A program made the translations under genes and the position numbers. The notes under the pieces were generated by a model, which was not told where the DNA came from, ran no database searches, and saw only the letters and a list, made by a program, of their open reading frames with translations. A stretch of DNA of 64,000 bases, from assembly GCA_024220525.1 (NCBI GenBank), contig JAMYWO010000152.1, forward strand, positions 9,602-73,601, given 5' to 3'. Source of the DNA: Cochliopodium minus (taxonomy: Eukaryota > Discosea > Himatismenida > Cochliopodiidae). Of the stretch, positions 24,641 to 35,142 are shown piece by piece; the stretch's first letter is position 1; each line of letters starts with the position of its first letter.

Positions 24641-24977
24641 TGTGAAATCTGTAATTCTTATTGCAACCAAATGCGCATTTGATCAAAAAATCGAAATAAA
24701 CCAGAAAGTTTAATTGCAACAACTTCATTTGATTCTTAAAATTTGCTTATTTAGTGTTGGGTTCACATTAAAATAAATGATATTTTTTTTAAATAATAAT
24801 GTTCAGATGGAATTATCCTATTTAAATGAATTAGATATAGAAATTTAAAGTTCAGTAAATTTAAATGTAAAATTTTTTTCTTCATCAAACAGTTTGCAAA
24901 AATTAAAAATAAATTTGAGAAAAATAATATAATAAATAAAAAAATTCAAAAGGAACTTTGAATTTGAAAGAAAATAT

Positions 24978-26432
24978 ATGGCAAAAGGAAACAATAGGCA
25001 AAGAAAAAATGATCCAATTTCTAAAAATTGAAATAAATTTTAAAATAAATATTTATTTTTAATATTTCCCTACAAACAAATTTATAACTCATTATCTTTC
25101 TATAGAGGACATCATATTTCTGTATGTACATTTTTGATCTTCGCATGTGGTAAAAATAAAAAAAATTAATTAGAAACAAAAAATTTCTCACTTCCCTTTT
25201 ATCATATTTTTCGAAACAATAGTTGGTGGAGGAATATTCTTTGGGTTATTCTTCGGTGTAAAATATAGTTTCTTTTGGGTTGTATAAAATGCGCCAAAAA
25301 AAAAAAAAAAAAAAATTTAAATTCCCTCAGTATATATGAACTATTAATAATCCCAATAATAATTGATTAATTTGATTGATAGATAACATATAAAGAAATC
25401 ACAGCAAAGAGTAAAATTTTTCTTTTTTTTTTTTTTTTTTTTTGAAAAGAAATTTCAAATTTCATTTAATTTTTAAAAATGAAAGAAAGCTATGCAACAT
25501 CCAACTGTACCATTCAATCCACTAGAATCACCCAGAACCCTACTTACTGTTCACGTAACAACCAAAACTGCTACCAAGTAAATATGAACGTAGAATACTG
25601 TAAATACAAAAAAAAAAAAAATCAAAAAAATCCATTTTTATAATCCCTTATTTCAAAAAATAAAAGATAATGATTTAGTAAAGAAACGTAAATAATTTTT
25701 TAAATAATTTTTTATTTTTTGTTTTTAATTTTGTCAAAAAAATAAAAAAAAAATTATTCGAAAAATAGAAATTGTTACAGTTGCATACAGTAAGAAATTT
25801 TAATTTTAAAAATTTCTTAAATGAATTATTTTTTTTAAAAATTTTTTTTTTTTTGAAGACAGTTTTGAAGGAAACTACAAAAGTTACTCCACTTGCTTGG
25901 TCTTCCAAGCCAGTCATCCAGTAGGATCCTCATGGACTTGCTACTTTGACAGAGGCAATCCCAACACTGTCGTCTTCAATTTTGATCACAACACTGGTGC
26001 TATCATTGGTGAAATTGTAGGAGGCATTTTCTTCGTTATTGCTGTTTTTGCTTGTGTAAATAATTTTTTGAAATTTTTTAATTTTTTTTTTTTTTGTATT
26101 ATTTTAAATTTTTTTTTTTAAATTTTATTTATGTTATTTTTATAAAAATTTTTTTCAAAGTTTGGTAAAATGTGCCATCATCACCATCACGGCGGATACC
26201 AACCAATTAACTACGATCACGGCCACCATGGAGGTAAAATATTTTTGGATTAATTTTTTTTTTATTAAATTAATTAAAATGTTAAATTTATTTTTTTGTT
26301 TTAGGAAATCGTGGTCACCATCATCATGACCATCATGGTAATTAATTACAACTTTTTAATTAATTACAACTTTTTGATTAAATTTTAATTTTATTTTTAT
26401 TTTAATGTGCAGGTCATCACCATCACCATTAA
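24978..26432 (+). CDS. Array gene 3: two-pass membrane protein with His-rich tail
   Basis: Eleven exons, phases checked: 24978-24997, 25106-25149, 25223-25257, 25383-25410, 25486-25599, 25667-25687, 25769-25789, 25859-26055, 26161-26233, 26305-26337, 26413-26432; 201 residues. Same layout as gene 1: MAKGNNRGHH start, helix 1 with GGGIFFGLFFG, loop with NCTI, YCSR, NCYQ, TCYF (the fourth Cys is in YSTCLVFQ), helix 2 GGIFFVIAVFAC. The tail KMCHHHHHGGYQP is followed by three further His clusters ending HHHHH. Intron 1 must use a GC donor (AG|GCAAAG), because AATAG has no GT at that point. Conserved intron positions make this a recent duplicate of genes 1 and 2. Confidence 0.85.
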
Positions 26433-26612
26433 AGATCCCATGTGAAATAATGGAAATTCAAAAGTTTTTAAATAAAATTAGAATTAAAAAAGAAACTTTT
26501 TTTAAAAAAAAATGTAGTTTTTGTTTTATTTTTATTTTTTGAATTTATTTTTCATAATTTATTTATTTTCTGTTGAAAAAATTTTTTTTTAATTTTAAAT
26601 TTCTTTTTTTAT

Positions 26613-27674
26613 TTAATTGATTTCGAAATAAGTGCCTTTGTGATGATGATAATGAACGGACTTTACAATGATCAAGATTAATCCCAACAAAAACAAAATT
26701 CCTCCCACTATTTCCGCTACAAGTGCGTTCGTGTTGTGCTCAAAGTTGAATACTACTGTGTATTTGTTTGCTGTGTCATAATAACAAGCGTAAGTCCCAC
26801 CAACTAAGAAAATAAAAAATTAAAAAATAAATATAAATTAATAAAATAAAAATTTAAAAATTTAAAAATAAAAAATATAAAAATAAAAATAATAAATAAA
26901 AAAATATAAATTAAAATTATAAAATAAAAATAAAAAATTTTATAAATAAAAATAAAAAAAATGTAAATAAAATTTTCATTACTTGTATGTGTTAACAAAA
27001 ATTCATGTGCAAATGCATAAGTTCCATAATTTCCTTCAAAACTATCTTTTAAAATAAAAAAAGTTAAGTTAATTTTGAGAGAATGAAAGAGACTTACTGT
27101 ATGCAGTCGTTGTTATGGAATCTAAAGATTTTTGATTGATTTTGATTTTTCAGAAAAAAATTTAATTTGCTGAATTGGAATTTTCCATTTCTTTTCTCAA
27201 ATTTTTTTATTATTTATATGTTACCGTATGTCACATTCATTTTTACTGCATATACAACTGGACATCTTGAGCAAGTTGATTTATTGACTATCTCCATCGA
27301 AAGGATGGTACAATTGGTCGGTTTAAAATTTTCTATTTGTAATATTGAAAGGATATAATTCTAATGAGAGATGTTAGTTATGAATAGAATATCATTTACC
27401 TTTTGCTTTGATTTCTATGTAAAAATAAGATTTATGAAATTTTTATTGAGGGAAAAATAAATTATGAGAGAAATTATTTACCTTGATATGTATCATGGAA
27501 GAAGAATCCAAGAAATAATCCCAATCCCACTATTTATATATTTTTTTCCAACGTACATATTATTTTCAATTATTTAAAAATTTAAATTTGTTCTTGATTT
27601 TTACACAACATTATAAATAAAAAGAATATTCTCAAGGCATTATGATGATTATGATGATTTGTTCCTTTTGCCAT
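26613..27674 (-). CDS. Array gene 4: two-pass membrane protein, inverted, His at both ends
   Basis: Seven exons on the minus strand, phases checked: 27674-27605, 27529-27482, 27414-27400 (15 nt), 27332-27225, 27121-27098, 27045-26983, 26803-26613; 172 residues. The N terminus is MAKGTNHHNHHNALRIF, so this copy has His clusters before helix 1. Loop cysteines: NCTI, STCSRC, ACYY. It has one extra intron splitting THT|GGTYACYY. Helix 2 is GGILFLLGLILIIV and the tail is short, VHYHHHKGTYFEIN. It is tail-to-tail with gene 3 (180 bp between) and head-to-head with gene 5. Confidence 0.82.
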
Positions 27675-28220
27675 TATTTTTTTTTTTAATTTATTTTCGA
27701 AAAATTTTGAAAAAAAAAAGAATTATAAAAGTTAGAAATTTTTTTTTCAAATTGAAACATTAAATGATACTTTAAAGTTTAAGAAGAATTCACTAATTTT
27801 ATGAAAACCCTTTTTAAATTTGAAATACCTTTTTAAATTTTGAAATACCTTTTTAAAAAGTTTCAGAAAAAATAGAGGTTGATCTTTTTTAAATTCAATT
27901 TCAAAAAAAAAAATTCAGAAGTATAATTTTTTTGCTACCCATCTAAGTTTTGATCTCTTTAAGAACAAAATTTCTGTTTAAACATTAAAAGGGATATTTA
28001 ACAAAGGATTAGATTCAAAAGTCAGATTATTCATTTAATTAAATTTTTTTTCAAATTTTAAATTATTTTGGAACACTAAACCTTTCTTTTTGTAATTTGA
28101 TCACTTTTCGTAAAACTACTCCAATAACTTTAAATTTAATTTTTTAAGAGAATTCAAAATAAAAAAATCTATTTTTAAGTGAAAAATTAAAAATTAAAAA
28201 AAAAAAATTTGAATGTATTA
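27675..28220. promoter_or_regulatory. Divergent spacer between array genes 4 and 5
   Basis: About 550 bp between two opposing start codons. AT-rich, with short direct repeats (TTTTTAAATTTGAAATACC twice near 27810-27850). Likely shared promoter region; no known motif recognised. Confidence 0.4.
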
Positions 28221-29028
28221 ATGGAAGATAGATACGATCATGATTATCTTAAAAAGATCATCAATTCAGCAAGCATCATTGTAGTCATATTTCTTGGCAA
28301 ATATATAATTCTCCTCCAAATAAAAAAAATTTTATTTTTGAAAACTTTTATATAGTGGGATTGGGTTTATCAATTGGATCGTTATATTTTATCATCAAAA
28401 GAACAAATGAAAGGAGTAATATATCCCATTATTTTTTTACATTCAAACAACTGATTGCAAAAATAATTTTTTTTTTTTTAAGAATCTTTTATTGATACGA
28501 CGTGTTTGATATTGAATGCACAAATCCAAAAATCTGAAAATTCTGGATCGTATAGATTGAAAATGCAAGTGGAATATTGTAAAATAAAAAAAGTTATCAT
28601 TCGTATTTTTTTGTTGACATATTCAATATTTTAAAAAAGATAATTCAATATTCAAAAGAGAAATCACAACGATTGCATACAGTAAAAAAAAAAATTTTTA
28701 ATTTTTTATTAATTAAATTTAAATCTTTTTAAAATCATATTTTATAACTCTTTTCAAAAAAAAAAAAAAAAAAAAAGACAATTATGATTCTAATTACGAT
28801 ATTGAAATGGAAGTTTTAACATTTCTGCTGACACATAACATAAACTCTAAACTCACATGCTACCACGAAAAAGAAGATGTAACGAGGGTTGTATTTTCTT
28901 TTGACCATAACTATGCCTTAGAAGTGATATCCTACCTTTTTTCGACCATTTTAACTCTTTTTTCCTTTTCAATGCTCATGCTCATCGTTTTTAAATTTGA
29001 CAGAAGCAAAATAGTTGAGTCAGAATGA
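28221..29028 (+). CDS. Array gene 5: divergent two-pass membrane protein
   Basis: Five exons, phases checked: 28221-28296, 28356-28415, 28483-28578, 28640-28681, 28778-29028; 174 residues. It starts MEDRYDHDYLKK, has helix 1 (VVIFLVGLGLSIGSLYFII), and a loop with only two cysteines (TTCLI and LTCYH), i.e. the two present in every copy. Helix 2 (LFSTILTLFSFSMLMLIV) is followed by a short charged tail without a His cluster. Intron 1 uses a GC donor (TTG|GCAAAT). The most diverged of the eight, but the YYN junction and the FDHN element before helix 2 are kept. Confidence 0.78.
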
Positions 29029-29301
29029 TGATTTTATTTTTTTTTTATTTTTATCTTCTCCTTTTGTTTATTATTAAAATTATATTATTTATTTGTAATC
29101 TGAATATTACTTTGAAATAAACAAAACTTTTCGCAAATATTTCAACAGTTCAAGATTATGACATCATTTTCCTAAGTCTTACTTAAAATTAAAACTTCAA
29201 TATATTGACTTAAAAAAAAGAATAAAATTAAAACTTGATTTTAAATTTAATTTAAAATTAAATTTTGATATTTAATGAAAAAAAAAAAAAAAAAAAAAAA
29301 A

Positions 29302-30297
29302 ATGGGCAAGGGATCAAACGGTACAAGATCAGCTCTCCTCTTTATTTTAGTTTTGTTTTTAGGTGATATTAATGAAATCCTTTATATATTTTTTATATTT
29401 TTATCCTCAAAATAAAAGCTGGTATCGGGGTTTTCTTTGGATTCTTTTTCAGTTATACTTTCAAGGAAATTCAAGCCAAGAGTAAGATTAATTTTTCCAA
29501 ATCCGAAAGAATATATTTTAAATGGGTTTTTAAATAACAACAAGGAATCAAATACCATCAATATTATAGATATAAACAATCATTATAATTAAATATCTCA
29601 AATAATATACCTGATATATATTCTCTTTACTCCATCCCTTATTTAAAATTAAATTTTCTCCTTCAATTTTATATTTTTGTTCACAAACAGAAAATTTCCT
29701 TCATTCAAATTGCACGATATTGACATCAATAATGGATAAAAAGAGAAGATGTGGAAAGAATTCATGTTCAACAGTATATGCAGTATTAATGCAAGTGGAT
29801 TATTGTGAGACAATAAAAACCCTTTAATTAAATTCTTAAATGTAATAACCAAAAATAGTTAATCCACAATTAAACAGAGAAATAGCAACGATTGCATATA
29901 GTAAGATCAAATTAATTTTATTTTATTTTTGAAATTTCAAATTTCAACTCAAAATTTTTTATTAATTTTATAAAAAATATCAATAGATAGTTTCGAAGGA
30001 AATTACAATTCTCTGAATAATGCCATGTCTTTCGTTTTGACTCATCCAATAGGAAAAGATTACCCTTGCTACTATGACGCAAGCAACCCAAACACTGTGG
30101 TTTTCAACTTTGATCACAACACTATCGCAATCATTTATGAATCAATAGGAGGCAAATGTTTTTTAAATTCCATTTAAATTATTTTTAATTAAATTTTTTT
30201 TTTCAAAGGTGTTGTTGCTTTGATTTCACTTTTGTTTCTTGCAATTCTATCATGGAAGAAATGTAGGAAGTCAAGTGGATATGATTATATCAATTAA
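29302..30297 (+). CDS. Array gene 6: two-pass membrane protein
   Basis: Six exons, phases checked: 29302-29362, 29419-29481, 29691-29804, 29859-29900, 29987-30151, 30209-30297; 177 residues. Start MGKGSNGTRS echoes MAKGSN of genes 1-3. Helix 1 is VLFLAGIGVFFGFFF. The loop has NCTI, RRCGK, SCST and YPCYYD. Helix 2 is GGVVALISLLFLAILSW, ending CRKSSGYDYIN with no His tail. The last intron splits the Gly codon before helix 2 and uses a GC donor (GGAG|GCAAAT). Confidence 0.83.
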
Positions 30298-30419
30298 ACC
30301 TTTTTTCTTTAACCTCTTTCTTTTCTTTTCTTTTTCAGACTTTTTCAAATTTTTATTTTTTCAGACTTTTTTTTTTTAAAAAATTAATTTTATCTTAAAT
30401 TTGAAATTAAAAAAAAAAA

Positions 30420-31165
30420 ATGGAAAGATCACATTATTTTGGATTAGGGGTTTCAATTGTCATCATTGTTTGTAAATAAACATCCCAAAAACAATAAAAT
30501 TTTTATTTATTCAAATTATATAGTAGGATTAACTTTTTTCTTTACATACTTTTTTAACTACACCTACAATGAAATAAGAGCAATTAGTAAATTTTTTTAA
30601 AAATACATGAGAAATTTGTTTTGAAAAAAAAAAATTGAAATTTTTTTCTTTCTTTAGAAAATTACAAACAAACGAATTGTACCATTTTGACTTCACAGAT
30701 CTTGAACAAGACAGATATTTATTGCTATTCTTACCCTAAATGTAAATATATATATGCAGTTTTAATGAATGTGAAATATTACAATCCAAAAGAAAAAAAA
30801 CAGATCACCACTAAAGCATACAGTAATAAATTAAAAATTATTATAATTTTTTTTCAGCTAAAAAAAATATAATAATTTAAATTTAATTTAATAAAAAAGA
30901 TAAATTTGAAGGAATTTATTCATCTTTGGAAGATTGTCTCGATTTTGAATTAACTCATCCCGTTGGTCATTCTTATCAATGTTTTTATCATAAAAAAAGA
31001 CCCGCTTTGGTAATCTTTACATTTGATCACAGCAACGGAGTGCTAATAATGCAAATTGTTGGTTTGTTGTTGACCGTTTTCGGAGTTGTTCTTATGGTTA
31101 GCAAGATTATTAAAATAAATGCTCCAATAAGAAAGAATTATATAATGGTTGATTCAATCAATTAA
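30420..31165 (+). CDS. Array gene 7: two-pass membrane protein
   Basis: Four exons, phases checked: 30420-30471, 30524-30586, 30658-30822, 30900-31165; 181 residues. The two introns that genes 1-3 have around the YYN junction are missing, so that part reads straight through (NVKYYNPKEKKQITTKAY). Loop cysteines: NCTI, YCYS, KCKY, DCLD, QCFY, i.e. all five. Helix 2 is LLLTVFGVVLMVSKI and the tail is short and basic, ending MVDSIN. Confidence 0.82.
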
Positions 31166-31266
31166 ATACATTAAATTCATTTAAAATATTTCGGAGTAAA
31201 ATAAAAATTGAATTAATTAATTGAAGGAAATGAAAATAAAAAAAAAACAAAAAAAAAATCAATAAA

Positions 31267-32011
31267 ATGTCCAAAATACATAAAGTATCATCTATCATCT
31301 GCATTCTCGCTATTTCGTGTAAAATTAATCAAAAAAAAAAAAAGCTAATTTAGTTCTTTTTATCGTTTAAAAAAATTTAATACACCAGTCGGAGCTCTAT
31401 TATTTTTTTCATTTCTCATTACCTACCTTTTCAATGAAATGAAAGTAAGATGTAAGGATAACAAATCTAATCACACCATAAAACTTTCCATTATCAATAA
31501 TATATATTAAATCAATAGATTCATTTCAAAGAACCAGCTGCAAGATCCTATCATCTGATATCATCAATAAAACTTCAGAAGATTTTTTTCCTCAAGATAA
31601 ATATGTATATTCTGTTGAAATGGAAGTAAAATATTACAATAAAAAACTGAAAGAAGATTTTACAACAAAAGCATATAGTAAATAAAAAATAAAATAAAAA
31701 ATTTTTTAGCTGAAAAAAAAAATAAAAAATAAAAAAAAATAGATATTTATAAAGGAACTTACTCTGATATTGATATATGCAATGAATTTCAAAAAACTCA
31801 TCCTGTTGGAACCATATCTACATGTTTTTTTCAACTCGATAATCCAAATATAGTTCTCTATAATTTCAATCCCTTCTCATTTGCTTTCGTATATTGCCTG
31901 ATTGGTGGGATATTGATAGTGGTGGGTATGTCATTCCTTCAATTAATACAATGGCATAAAAAAAGAGAATATCAAAATGAAAATGAAAGCACATTTGATT
32001 TCGAATTGTAA
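31267..32011 (+). CDS. Array gene 8: two-pass membrane protein
   Basis: Four exons, phases checked: 31267-31318, 31389-31451, 31519-31677, 31743-32011; 180 residues. Helix 1 ILAISFGALLFFSFLITYLF; loop with SCKI, ICNE and STCFF; KYYN without an intron as in gene 7; then HPVGTISTCFFQLDNPNIVL, the family signature before helix 2 (CLIGGILIVVGMSFLQLI). The tail is acidic (NENESTFDFEL). Last member of the array, followed by the P450. Confidence 0.78.
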
Positions 32012-32594
32012 AAAGATAGATATCAACATCTTATTGTTAAATAAAAATCAATTATATTTAAAAAGAGAGTATTATTAAACTGTTCATTTATTATATGCAA
32101 CAACATAAAATGATTCTAAATTTATAATTCCAATAAAAATTAGATCTTTTCCCAATCAACAATAATTTACATGATTAACGAATTTGAATTCCATATCCTT
32201 TGTTTGTAAGAGGTAAAATTTTTTTTATTTTTGGCGCCATATCTTTTGAAAAAAAAAAACCAATTGAAATATACTTTTATAAATGCGATCTTGATATATA
32301 CAGTTTGAGATTTTGGTATTATTTTTGAAAGTAAATTACAATTAGATTTTCGTTTTTTTGATTTAAAAAATTTAATTTTTATTATCCAATTTTGAAAATA
32401 ATCAAAACATAATTCTCATTATCATATATTAAAAATAAATAAATTCTCTGCAAATAAAATTGTAACATTTGTGAATAAAAAGGGTAAAAGATATCATAAA
32501 AAATTTTGTTTTTGTTTTTTAAAAAATATATTTTGAAATTAAATAAAAAATAAAAAAATAAAATCCATCAAAAAAAAAAAAAAAGAAAGAAAGA
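32012..32594. other. Intergenic between the array and the P450
   Basis: AT-rich. No gene recognised and no family signature of the array found. The A-run directly before 32595 is typical of start-codon context in this window. Confidence 0.45.
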
Positions 32595-34970
32595 ATGATA
32601 TTTTATTTTGTTCTTTTACTTTTCATTGTTGCGTTCTTGGTTTATCAATGGGTAAAAAGAAAAAAAAAAATGTTTATCATTGATCGGGATTTACAACTTT
32701 AAATTTTCTTGTAAATGAAATTAATATTTTTTTTTTTTAATATAGAGCTACTACATGCATCCATCTTTGAAGCTATTTCCTGGATTGGGATGTTACCCTT
32801 TTATAGGATCGATACCATATTTCCAAAAAGATAATCCAGTCTTTGGATGGTGCAAAACTGCAGTCGAGAATGGTTGGTAAAGAAAGAAAAAAATTGAAAC
32901 ATCTACAATGATAAGAAAAAATTTAAAAAATAATTTTTATTCTATGAAAACTGGATAAATATATTTGTATTTATCAAAAAATAAAAAAATTGTAAACATA
33001 TATTTTATTTTTTTATTTTTTAATTTATCCTAAATTTCTATTTTCTTAAGATTTTCTTATTATCCTTTTTTATATTTTTTATTTTCCTTTATTATCTTAC
33101 AAAGGAAATTGTGGAGAGTTTCCATTCTTAACACACATGTTGTTTTGGTGACCGATGCACAGCTGTACAAACAGATCACTTCAGATCAAGAGACCTACCA
33201 AAGAGAAAAGTTCATCAGCGATCACAATCTCATAATGAACGGCAAAATGTTGTTTGCGATCGATGGAGAAGACTGGAGGAAGAGGAGAGGTAAAAAAAAA
33301 AAAAAAGAATACGATATAATTAATTTTAAATTAAAAATATATTCAAAGAATGAATCTTGATATTTTGAATACTATTTCATTTTTCATTTATCATTTATCA
33401 ATTTTAATTTTTTTTTTCAATCTTCCTTCATAGTTGCTGTCAACCCTTTCTTTTCCAAGAAATCCATCTCCAAACATCTCCATCACATGGTGAGCATGAG
33501 TGAGATCGCAGTGAAAGAGGCTTTGAGAACAGGCACTTTCGATTCAAGAGCATTGTTGATCAAAGTGTCATTAAGTAAAAAAAAAAAATATTATTTTTAA
33601 TTTTAAATTATTTATTTTTTAATTTTATTTTTTTTGTAAACTTATTTTTAATTTTATTTTTTAAAAGGTTTTGTTCTCAGATTCATTTTCGACGAAGAAA
33701 TGGACATTCTCACCAATGACGTTCACAAAATAGGAGACACCTTCCACATCTTAGGAGCAGAAGTAAAAAAATTTTTAAACCTAATTATTTTTATTTTAAT
33801 TATTATTTTTATTTTTAAAATTATTTTTATTTTTTACAATTATTTTAAATTTTGTGTTTTTAGTTTATAATTTTAATTTTTTTACTTTTTTATTTTAATT
33901 TTTTTACTTTTTTTTTTCAATTAACATCTAATTATTTTAAATTTTGTGTTTTTAGTTTATAATTTTAATTTTTTTACTTTTAATTTATTAACATCTAATT
34001 ATTTTCATATTGCGATAATTTAAAATATATTTTTATTTCAAAAAAATGTAAATTTTATTTTTATAATTATATTTAAATTTATAATTTTTTATTCAAAAAT
34101 AATTTTTTTAATTTTAATTTTTTTAAATTTCTCTTTTCCTTTTCTTTTGCAGCTTTTGAAGATGAACCAAAAACCAGGGTACAGACACTTGCCAAAATTC
34201 ATGAGGAAAGAGTACTACAGCAAAAGAGAAAACTTCGACAAGTTCATCCACCACATGATCAAGATCAACAAGGAGAAAGCGGAACTCAAAGACATCTCCG
34301 AGAAATCTCTTTTCGATTACCTTCTCGATGTATATAAGGATGACTATGAAATGATTGTGAATGAAGTCAAAGGAATTTTGTTTGCAGGCGTAAAAAAAAA
34401 AATATTTAATTTAATTTTAAAAATTTCAAAACACTAATTAATTTTTATTTTTTTTTTAGCACGAAACTTCCGCTGTAAATTTTTTTCACTTTATTTATTT
34501 ATTTCATTTAATTTAAATTATTCTTAAGTTTATTTTAATTTTTAATTATTTAATTTTTAATTATTATTTAATTTATTTTTTTATTTTTTAATAATTTTTT
34601 ACATTTTTAATATTTTTTATTTTAATAAATATTTTAAATTCGAATTTTTATTTTCTTTTTTATAGTTTATCAATTTTTAAAATTTTGATTTTGATTTTTA
34701 GTTATGTTTTAAACTATATTTATTTAGTTTTATTTTTTTGTATTTTTTTAATTAATTCATTTTTAAACATTCAATTTTATTAATATGATTATTATATTTA
34801 AAAGCACACTGCTTGTTTTGTTTTCTATGAGCTCTTGAAAAATGAAGAAGTTCTTAGAGAGGTGATAGAGGAGGTGGATTCTGTTTTGGTCAATGGGACA
34901 ATAGAAAGCCCCCAAGAAGTCAAACTGTTGGTAAAACTCGAAGCTTGTATCAAAGAAACACTGAGGCTAT
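32595..34970 (+). CDS. Cytochrome P450, N-terminal part
   Basis: Eight exons, phases checked: 32595-32651, 32746-32876, 33105-33289, 33434-33574, 33668-33762, 34153-34389, 34460-34474 (15 nt), 34805-34970. N-terminal membrane anchor (MIFYFVLLLFIVAFLVYQW), proline hinge region (HPSLKLFPGLGCYPFIGS), C-helix (GEDWRKRR, the WxxxR heme-propionate contact), and I-helix FAGHETSAHT. The oxygen-activating AGxET motif of the I-helix is formed by splicing in the 15-nt exon. The K-helix KETLRL ends this contig. Continuation at 1801-2509 gives 477 residues in all. Confidence 0.93.
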
Positions 34971-35025
34971 GTAAAAAATAACATTTTGACAAATAAATTT
35001 TTTTATTTTTTATTTTTTATTTTTT

Positions 35026-35026
35026 N
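35026..35026. other. Contig junction C|D (single n)
   Basis: The 77 bases before it are repeated exactly at 1801-1877, so the true continuation is contig B. What follows (35027 on) belongs to an unrelated formin intron. Confidence 0.9.
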
Positions 35027-35142
35027 ATTTTTTTATTTTTAAATTTAATATTTTTAAAATTATTTTTTTTTTTATTTTTTTATTTTAGTATCATTTTTAT
35101 TTTTTATTTTTTATTTTTAATATTTCAATATTTTTTATTTAC

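Noticed and set aside
19687-32011. The array as a CRISPR-like or transposon repeat structure
   Set aside because: Units are full spliced genes with conserved exon phases and diverged sequence, typical of gene duplication; no spacer pattern, no transposase, no terminal repeats.
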